A stretch of DNA of 64,000 bases from Tistlia consotensis USBA 355 (lineage in GTDB: Bacteria; Pseudomonadota; Alphaproteobacteria; Kiloniellales; DSM-21159), in assembly GCF_900177295.1 (NCBI RefSeq), contig NZ_FWZX01000003.1, forward strand, positions 175,677 to 239,676, in the 5' to 3' direction. The notes below the pieces were generated by a model. It worked only from the letters and a program-made list of their open reading frames with translations, was not told the origin of the DNA and ran no database searches. Every line of letters starts with the position of its first letter. The first letter of the stretch is position 1. Both the position numbers and the translations under genes were made by a program. Below, in pieces: positions 1-8,753 of the stretch.

Positions 1-418
1 CGGCGGCCCGCCGCCGCCCCGGCACCGCCAGGCTCAGGGGCCCCGGGCCGACGGCGGCGAGCAGCAGGAAACCGCCGATCAGGCCGAGGTGCTCCAGGAA
101 GGTGGTCAGCTCGTGACCGCGCGCCGCTGCGGGCGCCGCCCAGAAGGCGTGCGCCGCCAGTGTTGCCAGCAGAGTGAAGAGCGCGAGCGCGAGCGCGCCC
201 CACCGGGCCGCCAGGCCGGTCAGCACGGCCAGCCCGCCGAGCAGCTGGACCGCGACGGTCGCGGCCAGCGCCAGGCCCGGCAGCGGCAGGCCGAGGCCGG
301 CGACCTCGGCGAGCCCTCCGGGCCAGTCGAGCGCCTTGGTCACGCCGCTGACCAGGAAGACGGTGGCGAGGCAGGCGCGCGCGGCCAACTGCAGCCATGC
401 GGGCGTCGCGGCGCTCAT
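1..418 (-). CDS. DoxX family membrane protein (partial, C-terminus beyond window)
   Basis: The reading frame opens with ATG at 418 and runs off the left edge with no stop, giving 139 visible codons. The product is hydrophobic with about four membrane segments. Its N-terminal stretch ACLATVFLVSGVTKALDWPG resembles the DoxX/YphA family (the R-x-x-x-x-F-x-x-x-G-x-x-K signature in the first helix). DoxX proteins are small inner-membrane proteins linked to redox or quinone-related functions; no precise substrate can be given. Its start overlaps the stop of the upstream XapX gene by four bases (ATGA, 415-418), so it is probably the last visible gene of the minus-strand operon. Family call fairly safe; role unknown. 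Confidence 0.75.
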   Translation of the reverse strand, partial: MSAATPAWLQLAARACLATVFLVSGVTKALDWPGGLAEVAGLGLPLPGLALAATVAVQLLGGLAVLTGLAARWGALALALFTLLATLAAHAFWAAPAAARGHELTTFLEHLGLIGGFLLLAAVGPGPLSLAVPGRRRAA

Positions 419-612
419 CGTGGCGGCACCTCGACCGCCGCGGCCGGCGCCGGCGGTCCCAGCGCGAGGTCCGCGGCCATGAACCCCAGTGTCATGGTGA
501 CGACCAGCAGCGCCCCGACCAGGCGCGGCGGCGCCGGCAGCGGCAGGTCGAGCCAGCGGCAGGCGGCGCCGATCGCGAGGCCGAGCAGCAGGCCGAGCAG
601 CGCCTGGGTCAT
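415..612 (-). CDS. XapX domain (DUF1427) small membrane protein, second copy
   Basis: This 65-residue protein has two predicted membrane helices. It carries the XapX pattern: a glycine-rich first helix (LLGLLLGLAIGAACRWLDLP), a proline turn (LPAPPRLVG) and a second helix with GALLVVTMTLG. XapX proteins are very short proteins of unknown role, often beside DoxX or redox genes. The start (ATG at 612) overlaps the stop of the other XapX gene by ATGA, and its own stop overlaps the DoxX start in the same way. The two XapX proteins share the LPLPAPP..GAALVV core, so they look like a tandem duplication. The Ala/Pro-rich C-terminal tail is unique to this copy. Confidence 0.75.
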   Translation of the reverse strand: MTQALLGLLLGLAIGAACRWLDLPLPAPPRLVGALLVVTMTLGFMAADLALGPPAPAAAVEVPPR

Positions 613-833
613 GGCCGCGCGCTCCGGCCGACGGCGGCGCCCGTCGGCCCGCCGCAGAGCGCGCGGTTGCGCGATTCCCGCGTCATCAGCCGGTCGACCG
701 CGATGTAGCCGAGGGTCATGGCGACGACCAGGGCCGCGCCGATCAGCACCGGCGGCGCCGGCAGCGGCAGTGCGGCGAGCCGGCAGCCGACGCCGATCAG
801 GAAGGCGAGCAGGAAGCCGAGTGCGATCTTCAT
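609..833 (-). CDS. XapX domain (DUF1427) small membrane protein, first copy
   Basis: This 74-residue protein has two membrane helices around a LPLPAPPVLIG turn, matching the XapX/DUF1427 family. The start at 833 is supported by an AGGAG ribosome site eight bases upstream, and the gene lies 12 bases downstream of the MFS transporter stop. The last 25 residues are Arg/Gly-rich and cytoplasm-like. The function is not known for any member I can name. The second copy follows at once with a four-base overlap, so the two are probably made in similar amounts and may form a heteromer (inference). Confidence 0.75.
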   Translation of the reverse strand: MKIALGFLLAFLIGVGCRLAALPLPAPPVLIGAALVVAMTLGYIAVDRLMTRESRNRALCGGPTGAAVGRSARP

Positions 834-845
834 GGAACTGTCTCC

Positions 846-2483
846 TCAGGAATCCCGGGCGGGCGCCAGCAGGTGGCGCACGCGCGGCGGCGCCGCGCCG
901 CGATGGAAGGCGGCGACCGCCTGCTGCAGCTGCTGGTCGGCACGGGTCACCCGCTCGTGCTGGTGCAGGTGGTCGAGCCAGCTCGGCAGGCGGAAGGTCT
1001 CCAGCCAGCGGCCCGGCGCCCCGGCGTCCTCGAAGACGTCCCAGTCGACGGCGCCTTCCCGGTAGCGTTGCTGGGCAAGGCGATGCAGGGCCTTCAGGAA
1101 GCCGGCGGCGTCGGCCGGCTCGACCTGGTACTCGACGGTGACCAGCACCGGGCCGCGGTCGTGGGACGGCTCCGCCGAGACCAGCGGCGCCGGCCAGTGC
1201 AGCGAAGGCGCGAGGTCGAGGCCTTCCCCCTGGCCGAGCTTCCAGCGCCAGGTCAGCGGCACGGCGAGGAGCGCGCCGGCCGCCGCGATCAGCAGGGCGT
1301 AGGGGATGCCGAGATTGCTGGCGACCTGCCCCCAGGCCAGGCTGCCGGCCGCCATGGTGCCGAAGAAGACCGTCAGGAAGACCGAGAGGCCGCGGGCCCG
1401 CACCCAGTCGGGCAGCGCCGTCTGGGCCGAGAGGTTGAGGCTCGACAGCACCGCGATCCAGGAGGCGCCGGCCAGCAGCGAGGCGCCGGCGGCGACCGCC
1501 GGCAGCGGCAGCAGCGCGAAGAGGATCAGCGTCGCGGCCGTGCCGGCGGTGCCGAGCGCCACGGTCCGGTCGGGGCCGAGCCGGCGCCGGACCGGCGGCA
1601 GCAGCAGCGCGCCACCGACCGCGCCGACGCCGACGCTGCCGAGCAGGATGCCGTAGAGGCCGGGGCCGCCGGCCAGCACCTGGCGGGCGATCAGCGGCAG
1701 CATCGCCCAGTAGGCGCTGGCGAAGAGGAAGAAGCCGCCGGCGCGCAGCAGCGTCGCACGCAGGGGGGCGCTGCGCAGCACGTAGCGCAGGCCCGTCGGA
1801 ATCGCCCGGCCGAGCGGCTCAGGCGGCAGGACACTCGACCTGGGCCTCGGCGGCTTCCAGAACAGCAGCGCCAGGATGATGCCGACGAAGCTCGCGGCAT
1901 TGAGCGCGAAGGGGCTCCAGAGGCCGACCGCGACGATCAGCAGGCCGGCCAGCGCCGGGCCGATCGCCCGGCTGACGTTGATGCCCATCGAGTTGAGCGC
2001 GATCGCCGCCGGCAGCTCCGGCTTCGGCACCAGGCCCGGCACGATCGCCTGCCAGCTCGGCGCCGAGAAGGCGGCGCCGCAGCCGAGCAGGAAGGTGAAG
2101 GCGAGCAGCAGCGGCGGCGTGATCGTGCCGGTCGCGACGGTCAGCGACAGCAGGCCGGCGACCGTCGACATGAACAGGGTCACGACCAGCAGCAGGCGGC
2201 GCCGGTCGACGCGGTCGGCCAGCGCGCCCGCGAGCAGGGCGAAGAGGAAGACCGGCAGGGTCGTCGAGGCCTGGACCAGCGAGACCATGGCCGGCGTCGG
2301 CGCCAGGGTCGTCATCAGCCAGCCGGAGCCGACGTCGTTCATCCAGGTGCCGACGTTGGACAGGATCGTCGCGCCCCAGAGCGCGGCGTAGGCGCCGTGG
2401 CGCAGCGGCGCCCAGGGCGAGACGGCGGGCGATGCGGCGGGCGCCGGCGTCGGCGCGGGAGCCTTGGGGGAAGCGTCGGTCAT
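846..2483 (-). CDS. MFS exporter, MFS_3/EntS-like, with soluble C-terminal extension
   Basis: This 545-residue protein has about 12 membrane segments between residues 25 and 420. It shows the motif-A type loop GALADRVDRRRLLL after helix 2, the WMNDVGSGWLM N-terminal signature and GLLIVAVGLWSPFALN, typical of the PF05977 (enterobactin exporter-like) branch of the major facilitator superfamily. The last 110 residues form a soluble ferredoxin-like domain (VLVTVEYQVEPADAAGF... WLETF...HERVT) that many proteins of this branch carry. The ATG at 2483 was chosen because the frame further upstream lies inside the neighbouring amidohydrolase, which ends seven bases earlier. Likely a small-molecule exporter of the inner membrane; substrate unknown. 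Confidence 0.85.
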   Translation of the reverse strand: MTDASPKAPAPTPAPAASPAVSPWAPLRHGAYAALWGATILSNVGTWMNDVGSGWLMTTLAPTPAMVSLVQASTTLPVFLFALLAGALADRVDRRRLLLVVTLFMSTVAGLLSLTVATGTITPPLLLAFTFLLGCGAAFSAPSWQAIVPGLVPKPELPAAIALNSMGINVSRAIGPALAGLLIVAVGLWSPFALNAASFVGIILALLFWKPPRPRSSVLPPEPLGRAIPTGLRYVLRSAPLRATLLRAGGFFLFASAYWAMLPLIARQVLAGGPGLYGILLGSVGVGAVGGALLLPPVRRRLGPDRTVALGTAGTAATLILFALLPLPAVAAGASLLAGASWIAVLSSLNLSAQTALPDWVRARGLSVFLTVFFGTMAAGSLAWGQVASNLGIPYALLIAAAGALLAVPLTWRWKLGQGEGLDLAPSLHWPAPLVSAEPSHDRGPVLVTVEYQVEPADAAGFLKALHRLAQQRYREGAVDWDVFEDAGAPGRWLETFRLPSWLDHLHQHERVTRADQQLQQAVAAFHRGAAPPRVRHLLAPARDS

Positions 2484-2490
2484 CACCGCC

Positions 2491-4344
2491 TCACAGCGCG
2501 AAGCAGCTGCAGCCGAGCGCGCCCCAGAAGGCCTTCCGGTCGGAGACCGGAAGCGGCGACGTCCAGGCGATCTGGTGGCCATGGCCGTGCAGGCTGCAGG
2601 CCGAGGCGCAGCCGTCGGCGCACGCCCGGGCGTGGACCGGCGCCAGCGGCGCCGTGCGCTGGCCCGGCGACGGCACGCTGGCGACCGGCGACCAGGACGG
2701 GCTGGCCGGCGGCAGCGGCGGCGCCAGGTCGGCGAAGTCGCCGGCGCCGTGCACGACGCGCCCGCCGAGCAGCGTCAGCTCCGAGGTGATCGAACGGATC
2801 TCCTCGGCCGGCACGGCGAAGTAGTCGGCAGAGAGCACGGCGAGGTCGGCGTACCGGCCCGCGCCGAGGCTCCCCTTCACCGCCTCCTCGCCGGAGAACC
2901 AGGCCGAGCCGCGGGTCCAGAGCTCGAGCGCGGTCCGGCGATCGAGGGTCCTGGCCGCCGGCTGCAGGCGCAGGCCGCCCAGGGTCTTGCCGGTGGTCAG
3001 CCACCAGAGCGCGACCCAGGGGTCGTAGGAGGCGACGCGGGTCGCGTCGGTGCCGGCGCCGACCGGCACGCCGAGCTCCAGCATGCGCGCGATCGGCGGC
3101 GTCGCCTCGGCGGCGCGGGCGCCATAGCGGGCGACGAAGTACTCGCCCTGGAAGGCCATGCGGTGCTGGGTCGCGATGCCGCCGCCGAGCGCGGCGATGC
3201 GCTCGATGTTGCGGTCGCTGACCGTCTCGGCATGGTCGATGGTGAAGCGCGCCGCCAGCGGCCGCCGGCCGTTGACCCGCTCGAAGACCGTCAGGAAGCG
3301 ATCGATGGTCTCGTCGTAGGTGGCGTGGATGCGGAACGGCCAGCGGTTGGCCGCGAGCAGCTCGACGATCGGCTCGAGCTCGCTCTCCATGGTCGGCGCG
3401 AGCTCGGGGCGCGGCTCCAGGAAGTTCTCGAAGTCGGCGGCCGCCCAGGTCAGGTTCTCGCCGGCGCCGTTGACGCGCAGCAGTCCGTCGCCGGCGCCCG
3501 GCTCGGTCATCGCGACCCAGCGCTCGTAGTCCGACAGCTCGCTGCCGGCCTTCTGGGCGAAGAGGTTGTAGGCGATGCGCACCGTGAGCTGGCCGTCGCG
3601 GTGCAGCCGTTCGACGACGGCGTAGTCCTCGGGATAGCTCTGGCCGCCGCCGCCGGCGTCGATCACCGAGGTGACGCCGAGGCGGTTCAGTTCGCGCATG
3701 AACTGGCGCGAAGAGTTCAGCTGCTCCTCGAAGCCGAGCTTCGGGCCCTGCGCCAGGGTCGCGTAGAGGATCAGGGCCGAGGGCCGGGCGATCAGCAATC
3801 CGGTCGGCTCGCCCGCCGCATCGCGCTCGATCTCGCCGCCCGGCGGGTTCGGGGTCTCCTTGCCGAATCCGAGCACGCGCAACGCCGCGCGGTTCAGCAG
3901 CGCCCGGCCGTAGAGGTGCAGGATGAAGACCGGCGTGTCGGGCGCGGCGGCGTTGATCTCCGCCAGGCTCGGCATGCGCCGCTCGGCGAACTGGAACTCC
4001 GACCAGCCGCCGACCACCCGGACCCACTGCGGCGCCGGCGTCCGTTCCGCCTGCTGCTTCAGAAGACGCAGGGCGTCGGCCAGCGACGGCAGGTTCTCCC
4101 AGCGCAGCTCCATGTTGTAGGAGAGCCCGCCGCGGATCAGGTGCAGGTGGCTGTCGTTGAGGCCCGGGATGACCCGCCGCCCGCCGAGGTCGAGCACCTC
4201 GGTCCCGGGTCCGGCGAGCGCCATGACCTCCGCCTCGGGACCGACGGCCTGGACCAGGCCGTCGGCGATCGCCAGCGCCTCGGCCTCGGGCCGCTGCCGG
4301 TCCAGGGTCGTGATCTTGCCGTTGCGCAGGATCAGGTCGGTCAT
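2491..4344 (-). CDS. YtcJ-like metal-dependent amidohydrolase (Amidohydro_3)
   Basis: This 617-residue protein has the YtcJ fold pattern. The N-terminal strand is LILRNGKITTLD, followed by the HxH metal pair in PGLNDSHLHL (near residue 65). Histidines follow in RIHATYDE and TIDHAE, and the metal aspartate is in GAGTDATR (near residue 440). It then ends with RYADLAVLSADYF, the usual last strands. The C-terminal 45 residues are rich in Cys and His (ACADGCASACSLHGHGHQ and a terminal CSCFAL), possibly a second metal site. A GGGAGG ribosome site precedes the ATG at 4344. Such enzymes hydrolyse amide, ester or imine bonds of small molecules; the substrate cannot be deduced. It sits between an isochorismatase-like hydrolase and an exporter, suggesting breakdown of one compound. 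Confidence 0.87.
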   Translation of the reverse strand: MTDLILRNGKITTLDRQRPEAEALAIADGLVQAVGPEAEVMALAGPGTEVLDLGGRRVIPGLNDSHLHLIRGGLSYNMELRWENLPSLADALRLLKQQAERTPAPQWVRVVGGWSEFQFAERRMPSLAEINAAAPDTPVFILHLYGRALLNRAALRVLGFGKETPNPPGGEIERDAAGEPTGLLIARPSALILYATLAQGPKLGFEEQLNSSRQFMRELNRLGVTSVIDAGGGGQSYPEDYAVVERLHRDGQLTVRIAYNLFAQKAGSELSDYERWVAMTEPGAGDGLLRVNGAGENLTWAAADFENFLEPRPELAPTMESELEPIVELLAANRWPFRIHATYDETIDRFLTVFERVNGRRPLAARFTIDHAETVSDRNIERIAALGGGIATQHRMAFQGEYFVARYGARAAEATPPIARMLELGVPVGAGTDATRVASYDPWVALWWLTTGKTLGGLRLQPAARTLDRRTALELWTRGSAWFSGEEAVKGSLGAGRYADLAVLSADYFAVPAEEIRSITSELTLLGGRVVHGAGDFADLAPPLPPASPSWSPVASVPSPGQRTAPLAPVHARACADGCASACSLHGHGHQIAWTSPLPVSDRKAFWGALGCSCFAL

Positions 4345-4368
4345 CGCGCTCGCCTCCCTTCCCGGCCG

Positions 4369-5070
4369 CTACTCGGCGGCGGCCTGCCGCGTGGCCGGCA
4401 CGGGGGCGAGGGTCGGGCCGTGCTCGACGCGCTCGGGGGCCTTGTGGACCATGGTGTAGGCGTAGTCGGCACCCATGCCGTAGGCGCCCGAGTGCTCCTT
4501 CACGATCCCGATGACCGCGTCGTAGGTGCCGCGCCGTGCCCAGTCGCGCTGCCACTCCAGCAGCACCTGCTGCCAGGTCATCGGCACCACGCCGGCCTGG
4601 ACCATGCGCTGCATGGCGTAGTCATGGGCTTCCCTGGAGGTGCCGCCGGAGGCGTCGGCGACCATGTAGATCTCATAGCCGGCATCGTGCATGGCCGAGA
4701 GCGCGAAGGTCGTGTTGCAGACCTCGGTCCAGAGGCCGGAGACCACGACCTTGCGGCGGCCGTTGGCGGCCAGGGCGTCGCGCACCTTCTGGTCGTCCCA
4801 GGAGTTCATCGAGGTCCGCTCGAGGATCGGCGCTTCGGGGAAGACGGCCAGCAGCTCGGGGTAGCTGTGGCCCGAGAAGCTCTCGGTCTCGACCGTGGTG
4901 ATCGTCGTCGGCACGCCGAACACCTTGGCGGCCTTGGCCAGCGCCACGGTGTTGTTCTTCAGCATCTGGCGGTCCATCGACTGCACGCCGAAGGCCATCT
5001 GCGGCTGGTGGTCGATGAAGATGAGCTGGGAGTTGTCGGGGGTCAGGATCTCGAGCTTGGCGGCGGTCAT
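4369..5070 (-). CDS. Isochorismatase-family (YcaC-like) cysteine hydrolase
   Basis: This 233-residue protein fits the isochorismatase-like hydrolase fold. The catalytic Asp lies in LIFIDHQPQMAFGV near the N-terminus, the Lys in RRKVVVSG, and the nucleophile Cys in GLWTEVCNTTFAL. The PYIMADASGGTS-type strand (here IYMVADASGGTSREAH) and the length fit the YcaC group, octameric hydrolases of unknown physiological substrate. The start at 5070 has AGGAG eight bases upstream; a longer frame from 5118 has no such site. It belongs to the same minus-strand run as the alpha/beta hydrolase and amidohydrolase. True isochorismatase activity is unlikely because the EntB-type C-terminal carrier domain and its neighbours are absent. 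Confidence 0.88.
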   Translation of the reverse strand: MTAAKLEILTPDNSQLIFIDHQPQMAFGVQSMDRQMLKNNTVALAKAAKVFGVPTTITTVETESFSGHSYPELLAVFPEAPILERTSMNSWDDQKVRDALAANGRRKVVVSGLWTEVCNTTFALSAMHDAGYEIYMVADASGGTSREAHDYAMQRMVQAGVVPMTWQQVLLEWQRDWARRGTYDAVIGIVKEHSGAYGMGADYAYTMVHKAPERVEHGPTLAPVPATRQAAAE

Positions 5071-5114
5071 CGGATCGCTCCTTGTCTGGCGGGGCTGGGC
5101 CTGGCGGGGCCGGG

Positions 5115-5939
5115 TCACGTGCGGGCGAAGGCGAGGAGGTCGGCGTTGAGCTGATCGCGCGCCGTGTCGGCCAGGCCGTGGGCGCCGCCGGGGTAGACCT
5201 CGAGGGTCGCGTTCGGCACCAGCTTCGCGGCGGCCCGGCCGGCCGCGTCGATCGGCACCACCTGGTCGTCGTCGCCGTGGATGATCAGGGTCGGCACGTC
5301 GACCTTCTTCAGGTCCTCGGTGAAGTCGGTCTCCGAGAAGGCCTTGATGCAGTCGTAGGTCGCCTTGTGGCCGGCCATCATGCCCTGCATCCAGAAGGCC
5401 TCGATCATGCCCTGGGAGGCCTTGGCGCCCGGTCGGTTGAAGCCGAAGAAGGGACCCGCGGCGAGGTCTTTGTAGAGCTGCGAGCGGTCGGCGAGGCTGG
5501 CGGTGCGCAGGCCGTCGAACACCGCCATCGGCAGGCCGCCCGGGTTGGCCGGGGTCTTCAGCATCAGCGGCGGCACGGCACCGACCAGCACGGCCTTGGC
5601 AACGCGCGAGGTGCCGTGGCGACCGAGATAGCGGACGATCTCGCCGCCGCCGGTCGAATGGCCGACCAGGACGATGTCCCGCAGATCGAGCGCCTCGATC
5701 AGCTCGGCCAGATCGTCGGCATAGGTGTCCATCTCGTTGCCGCGCCAGGGCTGGCTGGAACGGCCGTGGCCGCGACGGTCGTGGCCGATCGCGCGAAAGC
5801 CGTTCGAGGCGACGTGAAGCATCTGCGCTTCCCAGGCGTCGCTGCTGAGCGGCCAGCCATGGCTGAAGACGAAGGGCTGACCCTCTCCCCAGTCCTTGTA
5901 GTAGAGGCTGGTCCCGTCCCTGGTGGTGAAGATGGTCAT
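5115..5939 (-). CDS. Alpha/beta hydrolase, non-haem chloroperoxidase/arylesterase type
   Basis: This 274-residue protein is a classic alpha/beta hydrolase. It has the oxyanion [10 protein letters not shown] near residue 32, the nucleophile elbow GHSTGGGE (Ser near 95), the acid in [11 protein letters not shown] (near 225) and the catalytic His in [13 protein letters not shown] (near 253). The combination [15 protein letters not shown] with GHSTGGGE is that of cofactor-free haloperoxidases and aryl esterases. Start at 5939 chosen because the family begins exactly at this Met and the longer frame is Arg/Ala-rich junk. It lies 44 bases upstream of the isochorismatase-like gene. Likely a cytoplasmic esterase or perhydrolase; natural substrate unknown. 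Confidence 0.9.
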   Translation of the reverse strand: MTIFTTRDGTSLYYKDWGEGQPFVFSHGWPLSSDAWEAQMLHVASNGFRAIGHDRRGHGRSSQPWRGNEMDTYADDLAELIEALDLRDIVLVGHSTGGGEIVRYLGRHGTSRVAKAVLVGAVPPLMLKTPANPGGLPMAVFDGLRTASLADRSQLYKDLAAGPFFGFNRPGAKASQGMIEAFWMQGMMAGHKATYDCIKAFSETDFTEDLKKVDVPTLIIHGDDDQVVPIDAAGRAAAKLVPNATLEVYPGGAHGLADTARDQLNADLLAFART

Positions 5940-5988
5940 CGACAGAGTCCTCGAGTGCTGGGCTGCAGGAGGGCGGAAAGACGCGGCG

Positions 5989-6372
5989 TCACGGCGCGAG
6001 GCCGCGGCCGGCGAGAGCCGAGCGGATGCCGTCGAGCAGGGCATCCGGAGCCAGCGGCTTGACCAGGTAGGCGACGGCGCCGGCGGCCAGCGCGTGGCGC
6101 CGCGTCGTCTCGTCGGGAAAGGCGGTGACGACGATGGCCGGTGTCGGCCGGCCCGACGCGGCCAGCGCGTGCAGCAGCTCGACCCCGCCCATCCCGGGCA
6201 TGCGCAGGTCGGCCAGCAGACAGGCCGTCCGACGCCCCTCTTCCGAAGCCAGGAAGGTCGAGGCGCTCGGAAAGGCGCAGGCCTCGAAACCGAGCGCCCG
6301 GACCAGGCCGAGCAAGGCGGCGCGCGCCGACTCGTCGTCGTCGACTATCGCAACCAGGGGGTGGGCGGTCAT
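5989..6372 (-). CDS. Stand-alone response regulator receiver protein
   Basis: This 127-residue protein is a single receiver domain. The acidic pocket is IVDDDES, the phospho-acceptor Asp lies in [12 protein letters not shown] (near residue 53), the switch Thr in IVVTAFP and the Lys in YLVKPL. No output domain follows. Such CheY/FixJ-like single-domain receivers act as phosphate sinks or through protein contacts. It is 126 bases downstream of the FixJ-like regulator gene, so the kinase may have two receivers to serve. The short form from ATG 6372 is preferred because the receiver fold starts at its second residue; the ribosome site is weak. Confidence 0.87.
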   Translation of the reverse strand: MTAHPLVAIVDDDESARAALLGLVRALGFEACAFPSASTFLASEEGRRTACLLADLRMPGMGGVELLHALAASGRPTPAIVVTAFPDETTRRHALAAGAVAYLVKPLAPDALLDGIRSALAGRGLAP

Positions 6373-6498
6373 TCCGTTGCACTGAACTCGATCCCGCGGC
6401 GGAGGCCGGCGGCGGGCCCCGGTGCAGGCGGCGCCTGCGTCGACGTCAGGGTCGGCGAGGCGGTCGGTACGGAACAATTGACCTATGGTGGGAGGCGC

Positions 6499-7125
6499 CT
6501 AAGCCTTTCGGCTCTCCGCCTCAAGACGATCGGCGAGGCGAACCAGTTCCGGCAGCGAGCCGGCCTGCATCTTGCGCATGACCTGGGCGCGGTGGACCTT
6601 GACGGTCATCTCGCTGAGACCGAGCTCGGCGGCGATCTGCTTGTTCAGCCGTCCCTCCGCGACCAGCGCCATGACCTCGCGCTCGCGCGCCGTCAGGGTC
6701 GCCTCGCGCGCGGCGATCTCGGCCAGGGCCGACGCCTCGGCGCGCCGGTGCCGATCGAGCGCGAGCCCGCGATGGACCGCATCGAGCAGGTCCTGGTCGC
6801 GAAACGGCTTGGTCAGGAACTCGATCGCCCCCGCCTTCATCGCCGTGACCGACATCGGGATGTCGCCGTGCGCGGTGACGAAGACGACGGGCAGCGCCAG
6901 CGCCGCGAAGGACGGGTCCGAGACGAACTCGAGCCCGCTGCGACCGCGCAGCCTGACGTCGAGCACGAGGCAGGCCGGCAGGTCCGGCCGCTCTGCGGCG
7001 AGCAGGGCCTCGGTGGACTCGAAGGACTGCACCAGGTGCCCGACCGAGCGCAGCAGGCTTTCCAGGGAGTGGCGCACGGAGGCGTCGTCGTCGACGACGA
7101 AGACCGCGGTCGAATCGCTGTTCAT
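6499..7125 (-). CDS. FixJ/NarL-type response regulator
   Basis: This 208-residue protein has a receiver domain (VFVVDDDASVRH, Asp in LVLDVRLRGRSG, VTAHGDIPMS, LTKPFRDQ; residues 5-120) and a LuxR-type helix-turn-helix (LTAREREVMALVAEG, then SEMTVKVHRAQVMRKM; residues 140-200). This is the FixJ layout, which activates transcription when phosphorylated. Its ATG overlaps the stop of the sensor kinase gene by four bases (7122-7125), so kinase and regulator are translationally coupled partners. The likely targets are the adjoining hydrolase and transporter genes; no operator could be recognised. A link to the large synthase operon 45 kb away is possible but unsupported. Confidence 0.92.
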   Translation of the reverse strand: MNSDSTAVFVVDDDASVRHSLESLLRSVGHLVQSFESTEALLAAERPDLPACLVLDVRLRGRSGLEFVSDPSFAALALPVVFVTAHGDIPMSVTAMKAGAIEFLTKPFRDQDLLDAVHRGLALDRHRRAEASALAEIAAREATLTAREREVMALVAEGRLNKQIAAELGLSEMTVKVHRAQVMRKMQAGSLPELVRLADRLEAESRKA

Positions 7126-8753
7126 CGCCCGGCCTCCGCCACAGGGCCACTCTCGGCCGGCAAGGTGAAACGGAAGCGTGCACCGGGCGCGCCCGGCTCC
7201 GCCCAGAGACGGCCGCCGTGCGCCTCGATCACCGAGCGGCAGAACATGAGGCCCATGCCGAGCCCGTCGGGCTTGGTCGTGAAGAATGGTTCGAAGATCC
7301 GCTCGCCGTCCGCCGGCCCGAAGCCCGGGCCATTGTCCGAGACGCTGATCAGCACGGCCCGCTCGCCCTCCGGCGCCGAGGCGATCTCGACGCTCCGGAC
7401 CCGGTCGTCCACGCCGCGCAGGGCCTCCAGCGCGTTGCCGACCAGGTTGCACAGGACCTGCTCCAGCTGGACCGGGTCGCCGGCGACCGGCGGCAGCGTC
7501 TCGGCGAGACGGAGGCGCAGGGAGACCCGATCCAGCTCCAGGTCGTCGCGCCAGCGGGCGGCGACGTGCCCGAGCAGCGCATTGACCTCGAGCGGCTGCC
7601 TTTCGCGCCGGCCCCTGCGCAGCGTGGCGCGCGTGCTCTCGACGATGCGGCCGGCGCGGTGGCCGTCTTCGGCGATGCGGCTGAGGGCGGCACGCACCTC
7701 CGCCAGATCCGGCGGCGAGCGGTCGAGCCAGCGCACCGCGGCATCGGCGTTGGTCACCATGCTGGAGAGCGGCTGGTTGACCTCGTGGGCGATCGAGGCG
7801 GACAGCGCCTCCAGGGTCGAGAGTCGGGCCTCGCGCCCGCGTCTCTCGGCCGCGATCGACCGCGCAAGACGCCCCTGCAGGATGGTCGTCTCCGACAGCA
7901 GGACCAGCAGCACGACGCTGGCTGCGATCAGGCCATAGAGGCGACCGGCCCACCAGCCCAGGCTGAAGCGACCGCCGCTCAGCCCCGCGAGCAGGAGGAT
8001 CTCGATCAGCAGGCTGCAGAGCACGACCATCAGCCAGAGGTCGAGCACGCAGCGCCCCCGCCGCCAGAGCAGGATCAGGCCGGCCAGGCAGAGCAGCACG
8101 GCGGCGCCCGGCACCAGGTCCCAGAGCGCCGACGCCTGCGACCGACTGGTCATCAGCGCGGGCAGCAGGCCCTGCTCGGCCAGCGCCAGCCAGCTCACCG
8201 CGACGGCGAGAAGGAACACGGCCGCGATGCTGGCCGCCACCGCGGACGGCACCGGACCGCGCCAGGTTCCGCGAGCCGAGCCCGGTCGGGCCATCAGGGC
8301 ATAGCCCAGAATGCAGAGGGGAAAGCCGAGGCGGCGGACGGCTGCGATGGCCGCGGTGCTCTGCAGGCCGCCGCCGAGCAGGCCGTCGGGCGCGAAGGCG
8401 CCGGGGAAGGTCAGGGCCCAGGGCACGACCGTGAGGCCGGCGAAGAGATAGCCGCTGGCCAGCAGCAGCACGGCCGGCGAGCGCTCGACCGTGAAGACCC
8501 CGACCAGCAGGATCGCCGTCATCAGGTCGGTGACCAGCACCGCGGTCGCGTAGGCCGGCAGCAGGATCCCGGTGCCGGTCAGCGCGATCGTGGCGTAGGG
8601 GGCCGTCGCGGCGAGCGCGCCGACGAGCAGGAGCAGGAGGGCGAAGGCCCGGCGCCGCTGGCCGCGGTCGACCGGCGAGCTCGAGGGCAGGAACAGCCGA
8701 TCGACCGGCTCTTCTAGCGTCGTCTGCACCTCAGCTCCCGACATGCCCACCAT
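7122..8753 (-). CDS. MASE4-type membrane sensor histidine kinase
   Basis: This 543-residue sensor kinase begins with about seven hydrophobic segments (residues 30-290). They contain GYLFAGLTVVPWALTFPG and APDGLLGGGLQST, hallmarks of the MASE4 membrane sensor domain. The HisKA helix has the phospho-acceptor His in SIAHEVNQPL (near residue 323). The ATPase domain has the N box NLVGNALEAL, the G1 box DNGPGFG and GLGMGLMFCRSVIEAHGG. It phosphorylates the FixJ-like regulator encoded directly after it with an ATGA overlap. Two Met codons nine bases apart (8753 and 8744) are both possible starts, and neither has a clear ribosome site. The ligand is unknown. Confidence 0.88.
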   Translation of the reverse strand: MVGMSGAEVQTTLEEPVDRLFLPSSSPVDRGQRRRAFALLLLLVGALAATAPYATIALTGTGILLPAYATAVLVTDLMTAILLVGVFTVERSPAVLLLASGYLFAGLTVVPWALTFPGAFAPDGLLGGGLQSTAAIAAVRRLGFPLCILGYALMARPGSARGTWRGPVPSAVAASIAAVFLLAVAVSWLALAEQGLLPALMTSRSQASALWDLVPGAAVLLCLAGLILLWRRGRCVLDLWLMVVLCSLLIEILLLAGLSGGRFSLGWWAGRLYGLIAASVVLLVLLSETTILQGRLARSIAAERRGREARLSTLEALSASIAHEVNQPLSSMVTNADAAVRWLDRSPPDLAEVRAALSRIAEDGHRAGRIVESTRATLRRGRRERQPLEVNALLGHVAARWRDDLELDRVSLRLRLAETLPPVAGDPVQLEQVLCNLVGNALEALRGVDDRVRSVEIASAPEGERAVLISVSDNGPGFGPADGERIFEPFFTTKPDGLGMGLMFCRSVIEAHGGRLWAEPGAPGARFRFTLPAESGPVAEAGR

